A DNA stretch of 64,000 bases. Source: CAWHQZ01 sp963831645. Lineage in GTDB: Bacteria; Pseudomonadota; Alphaproteobacteria; Rhizobiales; Aestuariivirgaceae. The notes below the pieces were generated by a model, which saw only the letters and a list, made by a program, of their open reading frames with translations, did no database searches and was not told the origin of the DNA. The stretch lies in the NCBI GenBank assembly GCA_963831645.1, contig CAWHQZ010000023.1, positions 186,001 through 250,000 of the forward strand. Direction: 5' to 3'. Both the position numbers and the translations under genes were made by a program. This document shows, one piece after another, positions 36,786 to 47,483 of this stretch. Numbering within the stretch: position 1 is the first letter of the stretch; the number at the start of each line of letters is the position of its first letter.

Positions 36786-38543
36786 ATGGAAGACTTGCAC
36801 GCCGAACGCAAACTCGCGGCCATCCTGGCGGCGGACGTCGCCGGCTACAGCCGGCTCATGAGCCGGGACGAGGAAAAGACGCTTCGCGAGCTCAAGGCGC
36901 ATTTGGGCGAGCTGATCGAGCCGCGCATCGCCCAGCACCGGGGACGCATCGTCAAGCGTACCGGCGACGGCCTGCTCGTGGATTTTGCCAGCGCCGTCGA
37001 AGCGGTACGCTGCGCCCTGGCGATCCAGTCCGGCATGGCCGAGCGCAACAGCACCGCACCTGACGAGGGTCGTATCGAGTTCCGGATCGGCATCAATGTC
37101 GGCGATGTCATCATCGAGGGCGACGACATCTACGGCGACGGCGTCAACATTGCAGCGCGCCTCGAGGGCATCGCCGAGCCCGGTGCGATCTTTGTCTCGC
37201 GCGCCGTTCGCGACTCGGTGCGCGACAAACTCGAGATTGCGTTGGAAGACTTGGGCGAACGGCCGGTGAAGAACATCTCGAAGCCGGTGCGTGTTTTCCG
37301 CATCGGCGTGGCGGACCGGCCGGCAGCCGCTCTATCCACTGCGGCGCCGCCCCCGGTGCCGGACAAGCCGTCGATCGCCGTGCTGCCGTTCGACAACATG
37401 AGCGGCGACGCCGAGCAGGAATATTTCAGTGACGGCATGACCGAGGATCTGATCACCGATCTTTCGAAAATCTCCGGCCTGTTCGTGATCGCCCGGAACT
37501 CCTCCTTCGCCTACAAGGGCAAGGCGACCCGGGTGCAGGACATCGGCCGCGAGCTCGGCGTGCGGTTCGTGCTGGAGGGCAGCATTCGCAAGGCCGGCAA
37601 TCGCGTACGCATCACCGCGCAGCTCGTCGATGCCGACAGCGGCGGACACCTGTGGGCCGACCGGTTTGATCGCGAGTTGACCGACATTTTCGCGACCCAG
37701 GACGAGGTGGTGCACAAGATCGTCGCCGCGCTGGCGATCAAGCTGACGCGCCGCGAGGAACAGCGGCTGCGGCGTCGCGGCACCACCAACGTCGAGGCGT
37801 ATGACTTCTGGTGGCGCGCACGCGAATTGCTCGGGCGTGGCACCCGCGAGACCGCTGCTCAAGCGCGGGCCATGCACCGGCGGGCGATCGAGATCGATCC
37901 GAAATTCGCCGCGCCTCACGCCGGCCTCGCGTTCACTGCGCTCGCCGACTACATCAATGCCTGGGCGCCCGATCCGGCGCAGGCTCTGCAGGAGGCCGAA
38001 CGCTGGGCGCGCCGGGCGCTCGAACTCGACGATCAGGAACCGGTTAGCCACATGGCGCTCGGCGGCGTGCAGCTTTGGCAGCGCAACCATGACGGTGCTC
38101 TGCTACAGGTAAATCGCGCAGTCGAGCTCGATCCCAACTTTGCGCAGGGCCACGCATTCATGGGTATGGCCTTGATGTATGCGGGCCGGGCAGCGGAGTC
38201 GCTGGAGCCTTTCGCGACCGCGATGCGCATGGACCCCCATTATTCCAACATGCTGCTGCATATGCTGGCGCAGGCACACTTCAGCCTCGGCCAATACGAA
38301 GCGGCCGCGGGGCGCCTGCTCGAGCGCATTGCCCGCAACCCCGACACCGACGCCAGCCGGATGTTGCTTGCGGCCTGCTACGGTCACCTGGGACGTGCCG
38401 AGGATGCGCGCGCGATCTGGGCGGATCTTCTGAAGGTGAATGCGTCGTTCTCGCTGGCGCAGCGCGCTAGCGTCCTGCCCTACAAAAACCCCGGCGATTT
38501 TCAGCGCATCGTCGACGGTCTGGCGAAGGCGGGGCTGCCCTAA
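36786..38543 (+). CDS. class III adenylate/guanylate cyclase with TolB-like and TPR region
   Basis: About 585 aa, intact. Cyclase domain, residues 8-180: ERKLAAILAADVAGYSRLMS (first metal Asp), GRIVKRTGDGLLVDFASAVE (second Asp), EFRIGINVGDVIIEGDDIYG and DGVNIAARLEGIAEPGAIFV. A linker and TolB-N-like segment follow (PSIAVLPFDNMSGDAEQEYF, ITDLSKISGLFVIARNSSFA, GHLWADRFDRELTDIF). TPR-like repeats then run to the end (AIEIDPKFAAPHAGLAFTAL, AVELDPNFAQGHAFMGMALM, YEAAAGRLLERIARNPDTDA). It is cytosolic, with no membrane segment. Paralogue of the gene at 23547; such proteins are strongly expanded in rhizobia. The product nucleotide is probably cAMP. Confidence 0.92.
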   Translation: MEDLHAERKLAAILAADVAGYSRLMSRDEEKTLRELKAHLGELIEPRIAQHRGRIVKRTGDGLLVDFASAVEAVRCALAIQSGMAERNSTAPDEGRIEFRIGINVGDVIIEGDDIYGDGVNIAARLEGIAEPGAIFVSRAVRDSVRDKLEIALEDLGERPVKNISKPVRVFRIGVADRPAAALSTAAPPPVPDKPSIAVLPFDNMSGDAEQEYFSDGMTEDLITDLSKISGLFVIARNSSFAYKGKATRVQDIGRELGVRFVLEGSIRKAGNRVRITAQLVDADSGGHLWADRFDRELTDIFATQDEVVHKIVAALAIKLTRREEQRLRRRGTTNVEAYDFWWRARELLGRGTRETAAQARAMHRRAIEIDPKFAAPHAGLAFTALADYINAWAPDPAQALQEAERWARRALELDDQEPVSHMALGGVQLWQRNHDGALLQVNRAVELDPNFAQGHAFMGMALMYAGRAAESLEPFATAMRMDPHYSNMLLHMLAQAHFSLGQYEAAAGRLLERIARNPDTDASRMLLAACYGHLGRAEDARAIWADLLKVNASFSLAQRASVLPYKNPGDFQRIVDGLAKAGLP

Positions 38544-38544
38544 G

Positions 38545-39306
38545 CTACGATCCGCCTGACGCTCGGTTCTGCACGGCGCTGGTCGCCGAGCTCGCAACCT
38601 CCCCGTATTCGTCATGGCGCCGCGGCCAGTTCGGGTAGTCGGTATCGCGTCGCCCCTCGGGCGTCAGGTCGAGGTAATGATTCCCACCGAGTATTGCGTC
38701 GAGTCCTCGCGCGTAGGTGGAGTAGGTGTGGAAGACCTGCCCGTCCCGATCCTTGTAAAACACGCTGACGCCGGGCAGTTCCTCGCTGTGGTAGCGGGTG
38801 TCATCGGTGATCGTGCCGAAATTGTAGTGGACACGGCCTTTGGCGATCTCGTCCTTCGCGAACGATACGTGAAAGTCGAAGTTGAAGTCGCTGCCGTAGG
38901 AGGACACCCAATCGAAGCGCCAGCCCATTCGCCGCTTGTAGGCCGCAAGCTTCGCGAGCGGTGCGCGCGAGACGGCGACGATCTTGACGTCATGGGGCTC
39001 GAGATGTTGACCGGGACCGTCGATATGGTCGGCCTGGAACGAACAACCGGGGCAGCCGGCATTCCAATCGGGGTGAAACATCAAATGATGGATGATGAGC
39101 TGGCGGCATCCGGCAAACAGCTCGCCGAGCGTCTTCTTGCCCTCCGGGGCATCGAAGACGTACTCCTTCTCGATCTTGACCCAGGGCAGCGCACGCCGCT
39201 CGGCGCTCAGGCGGTCACCGGCCCGCATGTGCTCCTTCTCCTTGACCAGCAGCTCTTTTCGTGCCGCCAGCCACGTCTCTCGCGACACGGTGCTCGGACG
39301 ATCCAT
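38545..39306 (-). CDS. DUF899 thioredoxin-like protein
   Basis: 253 aa, intact. MDRPSTVSRETWLAARKEL, then KEKEHMRAGDRLSAERRALP, WVKIEKEYVFDAPEGKKTLG, the redox-like WNAGCPGCSFQADHIDGPGQ (CPGC motif) and VSRAPLAKLAAYKRRMGWRF. The end is EGRRDTDYPNWPRRHDEYG. This is the full DUF899 layout, a thioredoxin-fold family with a CxxC but unproven activity. The start ATG 39306 follows GGAGAG. It is divergent from the saccharopine-dehydrogenase-like gene. Confidence 0.93.
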   Translation of the reverse strand: MDRPSTVSRETWLAARKELLVKEKEHMRAGDRLSAERRALPWVKIEKEYVFDAPEGKKTLGELFAGCRQLIIHHLMFHPDWNAGCPGCSFQADHIDGPGQHLEPHDVKIVAVSRAPLAKLAAYKRRMGWRFDWVSSYGSDFNFDFHVSFAKDEIAKGRVHYNFGTITDDTRYHSEELPGVSVFYKDRDGQVFHTYSTYARGLDAILGGNHYLDLTPEGRRDTDYPNWPRRHDEYGEVASSATSAVQNRASGGS

Positions 39307-39449
39307 CTCGCTCTCCTTTGGTTGAGATTTGTCATTTCATGGGCGCAACATGCCCTTCTGCCCAATGGTCGAATGGGCCGTCCCTAAATCGACATCGCGT
39401 TGAAAAAAGGGCTCGCTCGCTCAGTGGGATACCGGGTAGATGGCAGGGA

Positions 39450-40652
39450 ATGCGAATTCTGGTCGTCGGAGGTGCGGGCGCTATGGCGCGCGGCACCGTG
39501 CGTGATCTTGCAGCGCCATACTCGCGGCACGTGGAAAGTATCGTTGTTGCCGACGCCTTGCCTGGCCCGGCACAAGAGGTCGTCGCCGCGATCGGCGATC
39601 GGCGCGTTTCGGCGGTCACGCTCGATGTGCGCGATGGCGAAGCACTGCGCCGGGTCTTGAGCCAGGCAGATTTGTGCATCAACGCGGTTCCGACCTTCGC
39701 GGGCCACCAGCTGGCGATCTTCGAAACCTGTCTCGAGGCAGGGGTGACCTACGCCGATTATGGCGGCATGGGCGTCTACACGGTGAGGCAGAAGCAGCAG
39801 CATGCCCGCTGGCAGGTAGCCGGCGTGACCGCCGTCATCGGGCTTGGCGCTGATCCTGGCATCTCGAACATGCTGTGTCGGGCGGTGGCGGAGCGCCTCG
39901 ACCGGATCGATCGCATCGGTCTCTACTGGGCCGCCAAGCGGATCGGGCCCGAGTGTCCGGTGCTCGTGCCGCCTTATGCAGTTTCGACCGTGCTTGGCGA
40001 ATATGCCAATCCATCGCAGCAGTTTCTCGATGGCGCGCTGCAAGAAATGCCGCCGTTATCGGGACACGAGGTGCTCGATCTGCCGGAGCCGTGGGGGCGC
40101 ACAGCCTTCATGTTCTCCCAGCATTCCGAGCCGCTGACCGTGCCGTTCAGCGCCGGCATCCGCGACAAGCACATCCGGGACTTCACCTGGCGGCTGCACC
40201 TGCCTGACCGCGAGCACGAAGCGTGGCTGGGTCTGGTCAAGGCGGGCTTTGCCGATTTTGAGGATCCACTGCTCGTCGACGGCGCCGCGATCGCTCCCGG
40301 ACGCTTCCTGGAGGCCCTCATCAAGCGAAATCTCGAACGCCGAGGTCATCTGATACCGGAGACGGCATTGCACGAAATCCACCTTGCCATTGGCGAAGGC
40401 GAGCGGCAGGGCAGGCCCGTCACCGTCAACAACGCCATGATCGGCTCGCCGGACCCGATGTATGCGGGCTACGCCGACGCCGGGACATCGATGGGTATGT
40501 CGATTGGCGTTCAGCTTCTCGGCGATGGGCCCCGGCGCCCGGGAGTTTTCGGACCTGAAGAATACTTCGAAGTAGCGCCGTTTTTCGCAGAGCTGCGGCG
40601 GCGGCGCTTCAATCTTCTCGAAGACATTGAGGTGCGTCGCCTGGACGAGTGA
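39450..40652 (+). CDS. saccharopine dehydrogenase-like NAD(P)-binding protein
   Basis: 400 aa from ATG 39450 (the frame is open further upstream, but the Rossmann fold starts here after GCAGGGA). Rossmann motif MRILVVGGAGAMARGTVRDL, SIVVADALPGPAQEVVAAIG, VSAVTLDVRDGEALRRVLSQ, INAVPTFAGHQLAIFETCLE and VTAVIGLGADPGISNMLCRA are typical of the COG1748 family. The C-terminus holds VTVNNAMIGSPDPMYAGYAD. Homologues act in lysine, carboxynorspermidine or opine-like metabolism. Its place beside polyamine and sugar transporters hints at amine catabolism, but the substrate cannot be read from sequence. Confidence 0.88.
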   Translation: MRILVVGGAGAMARGTVRDLAAPYSRHVESIVVADALPGPAQEVVAAIGDRRVSAVTLDVRDGEALRRVLSQADLCINAVPTFAGHQLAIFETCLEAGVTYADYGGMGVYTVRQKQQHARWQVAGVTAVIGLGADPGISNMLCRAVAERLDRIDRIGLYWAAKRIGPECPVLVPPYAVSTVLGEYANPSQQFLDGALQEMPPLSGHEVLDLPEPWGRTAFMFSQHSEPLTVPFSAGIRDKHIRDFTWRLHLPDREHEAWLGLVKAGFADFEDPLLVDGAAIAPGRFLEALIKRNLERRGHLIPETALHEIHLAIGEGERQGRPVTVNNAMIGSPDPMYAGYADAGTSMGMSIGVQLLGDGPRRPGVFGPEEYFEVAPFFAELRRRRFNLLEDIEVRRLDE

Positions 40653-40661
40653 TCTGCTTCG

Positions 40662-41508
40662 TCACTCCTTGACCGCGCCGGTCAGCGAGGAGACGTAGTG
40701 CTCGACGAAGAACGAGTAGAAGATCGCCACCGGCAGCGAGCCCAGCAGCGCGCCCGCCATCAGCGAACCCCAGTGATAGACGTCGCCTTCGACCAGCTGG
40801 GTCAGCACGCCGACCGGCACCGTCTTCTGTTCGGTCGAGGAGATGAAGGCGAGCGCATAGATGAACTCGTTCCAGGACAGGGTGAAGGCGAAGATGCCGG
40901 CCGAGATCAGGCCGGGCACGGCCAGCGGCAGCGTGATCTTCCAGAGGATCTGGATGCGCGTGGCGCCGTCGATCAGCGCGCATTCCTCGAGCTCATAGGG
41001 AATGCTCTTGAAGTAGCCCATCAGCAGCCACGTGCAGAACGGAATGAGAAAGGTCGGGTAGGTGAGGATCAGCGCCCAGTTGGTGTCGTAGATGCCGAGT
41101 CCATAGACCATGATGGCGAGCGGGATGAACAGGATGCTCGGCGGCACCAGATAGGCGAGAAAGATCAGCAGGCCCGACCGTCTGGGCGCCGCGGAAGCGC
41201 AGCCGGGTGATGGCATAGGCGGCGAGCACGCTGGCGAAGATCGACAGGAAGGTCGCGCACACCGCCATCGTCATGGTGTTGAGCGAGCCATTGCGGATAG
41301 TCGGTCTCGAACAGCAGCTTGTTGATGTTGGCGAGGGTCGGGCTGCTGATCCAGAACGGATTGTGGTCGGAGAAGTTGTAGAGTTCGTCGTTGGGCTTGA
41401 ACGTCGTCACGCCCATCCAATAGAACGGAAACAGCAGCACGATGACGAAGAGGGCGAGCGGAATGTAGACCGTCACCACGCGCCGCGGCAGGTCTCGAGA
41501 TAACTCAT
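40662..41508 (-). CDS. sugar/polyol ABC permease (MalG-type, frameshifted)
   Basis: N-terminal frame: VVTVYIPLALFVIVLLFPFY, WMGVTTFKPNDELYNFS. Middle frame: MTMAVCATFLSIFASVLAAY, AITRLRFRGA. C-terminal frame: GLLIFLAYLVPPSILFIPLA, the EAA loop LEECALIDGATRIQILWKIT, FAFTLSWNEFIYALAFISST and the end HYVSSLTGAVKE. The late FTLSWNEF segment is typical of MalG-type partners. Breaks near 41490, 41290 and 41185. ATG 41508 is the likely start. Last gene of the minus-strand operon ATPase, binding protein, MalF-type, MalG-type. Confidence 0.86.
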
Positions 41509-41553
41509 GCCGGTCGTGTCGTCGGTTGGCGGCGGCAGTGCGGCTTGGCGCTA

Positions 41554-42498
41554 TCAGTCATCGTGACCTCCCTGCTGCCATTTGCGCCGCTGCAGGCCGT
41601 AGTAGCTGAACACCGTCGCCGCGATCAGGAACGGAATCATCGCCGTCGCGATCGCCGCACCCTGCCCGAGGTCGCCGCCGGGTATGGCGCGCTGGAAGGC
41701 GAGCGTCGCCATCAGATGTGTCGCGTTCAGCGGGCCGCCGCGGGTGATGGCGTAGATCAGCTGAAAGTCGGTGAAGGTGAAGAGCACCGAGAAGGTCAGC
41801 ACCACCGCCAGGATCGGCATCAGCATGGGCAGCGGTGACATGGCGGAAGCGCTGCCAGGAATTGGCGCCGTCGAGGGCGGCCGCCTCGTAGAGCGACGGC
41901 GAGATCGTCTGCAGTCCGGCAAGCAGGCAGATGGCGACAAAGGGAATGCCGCGCCAGACATTGGCGACGATGACCGACCAGCGCGCATTCCAGGGAACGC
42001 CGAGGAAGTCGATGAACTGGTCGATCAGCCCCAGCTTCGTGCAGCGACCACGAGACGATCGAAAACTGCGGATCGTAGATCCACCAGAAGGCGATCGCCG
42101 ACAGCACGGTCGGCACGATATAGGGCAGCAGCACGATGGCGCGGATGAAGGCCTTGAACGGGATGCGCGTGGTTGAGGAGCAGCGCCAGCCACAGCCCGA
42201 GCCCGAACTTCAGCGATCGTCGCGACGATGGTGTAGACGAGCGTGTTGAAGACCGACAGCCAGAACACGTCGTCATCGAAGAGCGAGATGTAGTTTTCGA
42301 GCCCGATGAAGATGCCGGGCCGGCCGATGCGGACATCGGTAAATCCCATCCAGATCCCGAGGCCGAGCGGATAGGTGAGGAAGAGCAGCAGGATCGCGGC
42401 CGCCGGCAGCATGAACAACACCGACAACATCGTGCGGTTGTCGAGCAGCTGCGCCAGCGACGCCGGGATGTCAGCCTCGGCACCACTTGCGGGGTCAT
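41554..42498 (-). CDS. sugar/polyol ABC permease (MalF-type, frameshifted)
   Basis: From ATG 42498 with a break soon after, giving SLAQLLDNRTMLSVLFMLPA, AAILLLFLTYPLGLGIWMGF, IFIGLENYISLFDDDVFWLS and VFNTLVYTIVATIAEV. Another frame holds HAIVLLPYIVPTVLSAIAF-type helices, WWIYDPQFSIVSWSLHEAG, then WSVIVANVWRGIPFVAICLL, LQTISPSLYEAAALDGANSW (EAA loop) and, after a further break, LTFSVLFTFTDFQLIYAITR. Ends RKWQQGGHDD. Breaks near 42450-42480, 42220, 42170, 42045 and 41838. Confidence 0.85.
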
Positions 42499-42562
42499 CG
42501 CGGCTACGCGGACGAGGGCGCCTTTCGCGGCAGTTCCGAAATGGTGCCGGCCTGCTGACGCC

Positions 42563-43896
42563 TCAGACCTTGTAGTAGCGCTCGGCGCGCTTCTGCGCCT
42601 CGGCCGCGGCGTCTTCCGGCGATCTTGTCGCCCGAGGCCGCCTGCGCCACCATGTTGACCATGACGAAGTCGGCCATCACGCCCGGCCGACGCATAGCCG
42701 AGCGATCCGGCATAGCCCGGCCACAGCATGTTGGCCATCAGGTCGCGATAGGGCGTGTGCTTCGGATCGGCGGTCCAGATCGGGCTCTTCTCGTACTCGC
42801 GCAGCGGCTGGCTGAAATAGCCGATCGACGCCTCCTGCCACGGCACGTACTGCTCGCGCTCGAGCATGAAGCGGATGTAGTCCTTCGCGGCATTCGGATA
42901 TTTGGTATAGGCGAACACCATCGCCGGCACGGTCAGATGCAGTTCGGTCGGATGCCCGACCGGTCCGACCGGCAGGATCGCGTGGCCGATGTCGTCGACC
43001 AGCGCCTTGATCTTCGCATCCTCGGAATTCTTGGCGGCGTAGTAGACGGAGATGCCGTTGATGGTCCAGGAGATCTGTCCGTCGAGGAACGCCTTGTTGT
43101 TGGATGGATCGAGCCAGGACAGCGTTCCCGGCACGAAGGTCTGATAGAGCTCCTTGGCGTATTCGAGCGCGGCGATGGTTTCCGGGCTGTTGATGACGAC
43201 CTGGTCGTTCTCGTCCACCATCCTGCCGCCGAACGACCACACCAGCCAGTGGCACCAGGTGTTGCCGTCGCCGACGGCGTTGCCGAGCGCCAGACCGCCG
43301 GGCTTACCCTTGGCGGCGAGCGCCTGCGTAAGCTTTGAGCATGCCGTCGAGATCGGTCGGCCACGCGTCGAAGCCGGCTTCCTTCAGGGCGGAGATGCGA
43401 TAGACGATGCGCGCGCCGGCGGCGCCCAGCGGAATGGAGATCCACTTGCCGTCGCGCATGCCGAATTTCCGGCACGACGTCGTACCAGCCGCCATATTTC
43501 TTATCGAGATATTCGCCGAGATCGGTGAGATCGACCAGCTTCTCCGGATATTGATGGGCGTCGTCGTACCAGCCATAGACGACATCGGGACCTTTGCCGA
43601 CATTGGCGGCGACCGCAGCCTTCGGACGCAGGTCCTCCCAGCCCTGGCTCTCGACCTTGACCTGAACGCCGGTCTGCTTGGTGTATTTCTCCGTGTTCTC
43701 GAGCCACAGCTTCTCGTCGCCGGCGACGAACTTGGCCGGCCGCAGCACGCGCAAGCGTCGCACCTGCCTCGGGCTTCAGGTCGAGCGTCGGCTCCTGCGC
43801 GCGCGCCGGTTGGCCGGACAGCCTCGTGCCGATGGCTGCGCCGGCAAACGCGCTGGCGCCGAGTTTCAACGAGTCACGTCTGGTAAATCTCTTCAT
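42563..43896 (-). CDS. sugar-type ABC substrate-binding protein, Tat signal (frameshifted)
   Basis: Starts MKRFTRRDSLKLGASAFAGA with a twin-arginine motif. After a break near 43752 it continues KFVAGDEKLWLENTEKYTKQ, GVQVKVESQGWEDLRPKAAV, ANVGKGPDVVYGWYDDAHQY and PEKLVDLTDLGEYLDKKYGG. A third frame holds MWSFGGRMVDENDQVVINSP, LSWLDPSNNKAFLDGQISWT, YIRFMLEREQYVPWQEASIG and LMANMLWPGYAGSLGYASAG. Breaks also near 43462, 43335, 42690 and 42622. Family-1 binding protein of the type that serves polyols and oligosaccharides. Stop 42563-42565. Confidence 0.85.
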
Positions 43897-43965
43897 CACG
43901 ATCCTCCCTCTCCAAATCGTCATGGCCGTCCGCGGACTTGATCCGGGGATCGACCCGGCTATCCT

Positions 43966-45045
<1,080 letters not shown>

Positions 45046-45315
45046 GAGTCGTTTTTCCTGCGTTCCGGCTGGGTTGTGGTCGCCAGGGTAGTTGTTGAAT
45101 GCTCCGGATGCGAAGTCAACCGGAACGCCGCCTGCCGCCAGTTTTGGTTTAGATGTGTGCTTTCAATAGGTTGTGCATTTGGACCGGAGTGGCCGCCCCA
45201 TTCTGCACCCGCAGATTTCACCGTAGCGGCGATTTATTGCCACATTCTTGCTTGAACGTGCCGTTGCGCGCACACAACCGGTCGGGACGGTGTTGAGCGT
45301 AGCGGGTAGGGGAAA

Positions 45316-46134
45316 ATGATCATGAAGAGGCGCTGGTTCGTGGCGTTCGCGTTCGCTGGCCTTGTTCTTGGCGGGACAGGGAATGCTTCGGCTACCAGCG
45401 AGACCTTGGCGGAGCAGCAGGGTGCCCCGGTGGAGCAGAAAGTCGCTCCGGTCGAGCAGAAGATCGCCCCGGTCGAGCAGAAGGTTGCCCCCGCGAACGC
45501 GGGAGAGCCGTACCCGATCTCCAGCGAGGACTACCAGAAAGTCAAGCCTCAGTTCAGGCCACAGATCGTCGACTATGCCACAAATGAACCGCCCGGCACG
45601 ATCGTCATCGATACGCGGCGTCGCTACCTCTATCTCGTTCAGGAAGGCGGCAAAGCGAAGCGCTATGGTGTGGGTGTCGGCCGGTTTGGATACGGCTGGT
45701 CCGGTGTCGCAACCGTCGGCGGCAAGCAGAAATGGCCCAAGTGGCATCCGCCGGCGGAAATGATGGAGCGTGATCGCGAGGCTGCCAAATGGCCCGATGG
45801 AATGCCCGGAGGTCCGGGCAATCCCTTGGGCGCACGGGCGCTTTACCTCTATCAGGGCAACGTCGACACCCTCTACAGAATCCACGGCACCCGGGAGCCG
45901 ACGACGATCGGGCGAGCCGTGTCGTCGGGCTGCATCCGCATGCTGAACGCCGACGTGGCCGACCTGTTCGAACGTGCACCGGTGGGCACGAGAGTGGTTG
46001 TCCGGGGACCCATGCAGGTGACGCGGGTCGGCACCGATCTGAGCAAAGCCCTTCGCGCTGCCTTCAAACCTACCGTTCGCCGCGCGAAGAAAGCCTCATC
46101 CGACCTGCGAAAGGTTCTGGGCAAGCAGTACTGA
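45316..46134 (+). CDS. L,D-transpeptidase (YkuD/ErfK family)
   Basis: 272 aa, intact. Signal peptide (MKRRWFVAFAFAGLVLGGTG, cleavage near ASA-TS), then a low-complexity linker of three APVEQK-[VI] repeats. The YkuD domain is residues about 95-235: GTIVIDTRRRYLYLVQEGGK, YGVGVGRFGYGWSG, NTLYRIHGTREP-like His segment and catalytic VSSGCIRMLNADVADLFER. It forms 3-3 crosslinks in peptidoglycan or links proteins to it. The C-terminal tail is basic (KPTVRRAKKASSDLRKVLGK). Starts at ATG 45316 or 45322. A weak relative of the TGAACG-N3-CGTTCA palindrome lies at 45253-45267. Confidence 0.93.
   Translation: MIMKRRWFVAFAFAGLVLGGTGNASATSETLAEQQGAPVEQKVAPVEQKIAPVEQKVAPANAGEPYPISSEDYQKVKPQFRPQIVDYATNEPPGTIVIDTRRRYLYLVQEGGKAKRYGVGVGRFGYGWSGVATVGGKQKWPKWHPPAEMMERDREAAKWPDGMPGGPGNPLGARALYLYQGNVDTLYRIHGTREPTTIGRAVSSGCIRMLNADVADLFERAPVGTRVVVRGPMQVTRVGTDLSKALRAAFKPTVRRAKKASSDLRKVLGKQY
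45424..45486 (+). repeat. three 21-bp in-frame repeats in the L,D-transpeptidase linker
   Basis: Three consecutive 21-bp units each encode APVEQK plus V or I. They sit between the signal peptide and the catalytic domain and are a likely site of length variation. Confidence 0.8.
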
Positions 46135-46264
46135 CCGCTGCCGGCGTTAAATGTGAGGGTCGCCCCGCGTGCATGGGCGCTATCTGGGCCATGTCCGCCC
46201 GGCCAATACGCTTGTCCTACTCCGCCCGTGTCTCCAAGAGAAACGGACGGCTTTGTTCATTCTC

Positions 46265-46906
46265 TCATCGGGTGCGAGCCGACTGCTTGTAAGTGACGCC
46301 CTCGAGTGATTGGGTGCCGCGAGCAGCCAAGTGTCTCTTGCAGGCCGTCAACAGGCAAGCGTCAGTGAAAAAGGGTCTGAGCGACTCGAGGTCCAGAGCA
46401 TTTCTGTCCAGGCCATCGACCTCCCAATCCAGATCGATGGTGGTCCCGCCCAACTCGGGGCCGGATGGGGCCGGTCTTGAGGCGATGATCTCATTCCCCG
46501 AGAGATCCACGCCGACCGGAACGTCTCGGTCCGGGCTGATTTGATTGCTGCGGCACCGCAGTGCTGCGGCCGTAAGACGCTCGCTGACGATGTCTACTGC
46601 AGCCTGAAGCGGGCCATCGATCTGACGGAAGAACGCGGTGACGGTGGCTGTTGCCTCGCGGAACGGTCGCCCGTCCGACAGACGTGAGGAACGCGACTTG
46701 CCAAGAGCGTCCTGCAATTGTCTCGCGAAGACTTTCGCTCGTGAAATGTGATCCGCTGACAGGAGTGCTTCGGGAACTCGCGGCAGTGCCGAGCACAGCT
46801 CATTCTTACGCTCAATGAGCCTCCGGTTGGCGTCGGCCAGGACCGCCTTCAGAGCATCATGGTCGATAGCAAAAAGATTGCTGTCTCTATGTGCCGGTCT
46901 CGGCAT
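46265..46906 (-). CDS. hypothetical protein (213 aa)
   Basis: An intact soluble protein I cannot assign. It has a helical N-terminal half (IDHDALKAVLADANRRLIER, KVFARQLQDALGKSRSSRLS, GRPFREATATVTAFFRQIDG) and a C-terminal half rich in Asp and Gly (PVGVDLSGNEIIASRPAPSG, TIDLDWEVDGLDRNALDLES). No membrane segment or catalytic signature. The PFREATATVTAFFRQIDGPL segment resembles phage structural or recombination-associated hypotheticals, but no other phage gene is near. It begins 3 bp after the DUF411 stop on the same strand, so the two may be co-transcribed. Confidence 0.6.
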   Translation of the reverse strand: MPRPAHRDSNLFAIDHDALKAVLADANRRLIERKNELCSALPRVPEALLSADHISRAKVFARQLQDALGKSRSSRLSDGRPFREATATVTAFFRQIDGPLQAAVDIVSERLTAAALRCRSNQISPDRDVPVGVDLSGNEIIASRPAPSGPELGGTTIDLDWEVDGLDRNALDLESLRPFFTDACLLTACKRHLAARGTQSLEGVTYKQSARTR

Positions 46907-46909
46907 GAT

Positions 46910-47377
46910 CTAGTGCCGGCTGTAAATCTCGCTGCGGCCATCTTTCGAAAAGAGGAGCACGGCGTAGCTCTCGGAACCGCCGTCGGCCTCCATGCCGGGG
47001 GAGCCGACCGGCATTCCCGGCACCGAAAGACCCATTGCCTGTGGCCGCTCCTTCAACAGCCGGAGGATGTCCTGTGCAGGCACATGACCTTCGATGATAT
47101 AGGGTCCGGCCTCAGCCAGATGGCAGCCGGCGAAGGTCTCCGGAACGCCCAGTGAGCGGCGGCGGCCGGCGAGGTCGTCGTCCGTCATGGTCACCTTGAA
47201 GCCCGCTGCCCTCAGATGCTCCGCCCATTTCTCGCAGCAGCCGCAGCCCGGATTGCGAAACGCCCTGATCTCCGGAAGCTCCGGTGTCTGCGCGGGAACG
47301 GGCGTGATCCCGGCGGCCAGCACGGCGCCTCCGACGGCGACCGGCAGGATTGCGCGACGGCTTGGCATGTGACGCAC
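46910..47377 (-). CDS. DUF411 exported metal-binding protein
   Basis: About 155 aa. GTG 47377 has AGGAGG 7 nt upstream and gives VRHMPSRRAILPVAVGG; ATG 47368 is the alternative start. Signal peptide (RRAILPVAVGGAVLAAGIT), then the DUF411 core: IRAFRNPGCGCCEKWAEHLR with its CGCC cluster, FKVTMTDDDLAGRRRSLGVP, ETFAGCHLAEAGPYIIEGHV, PMGLSVPGMPVGSPGM-type Met-rich loop and YAVLLFSKDGRSEIYSRH. The Cys and Met content suggests copper binding; the family is often found with copper-resistance genes, none of which is seen here. Confidence 0.9.
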   Translation of the reverse strand: MRHMPSRRAILPVAVGGAVLAAGITPVPAQTPELPEIRAFRNPGCGCCEKWAEHLRAAGFKVTMTDDDLAGRRRSLGVPETFAGCHLAEAGPYIIEGHVPAQDILRLLKERPQAMGLSVPGMPVGSPGMEADGGSESYAVLLFSKDGRSEIYSRH

Positions 47378-47483
47378 TGGAGCACCTCCTCGTGACGATA
47401 TACACTCCACACTACATATGTTGGGATGCATGTCGAGCAGCCGATCGGTTTTGACCGGGGCACGGCTGCAAAGGAGAGCATCG

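Noticed and set aside
45122..45143. EcfG-like site before the L,D-transpeptidase at 45316
   Set aside because: GGAAC is present but the spacing to GTT is 14 nt and the C of CGTT is missing.
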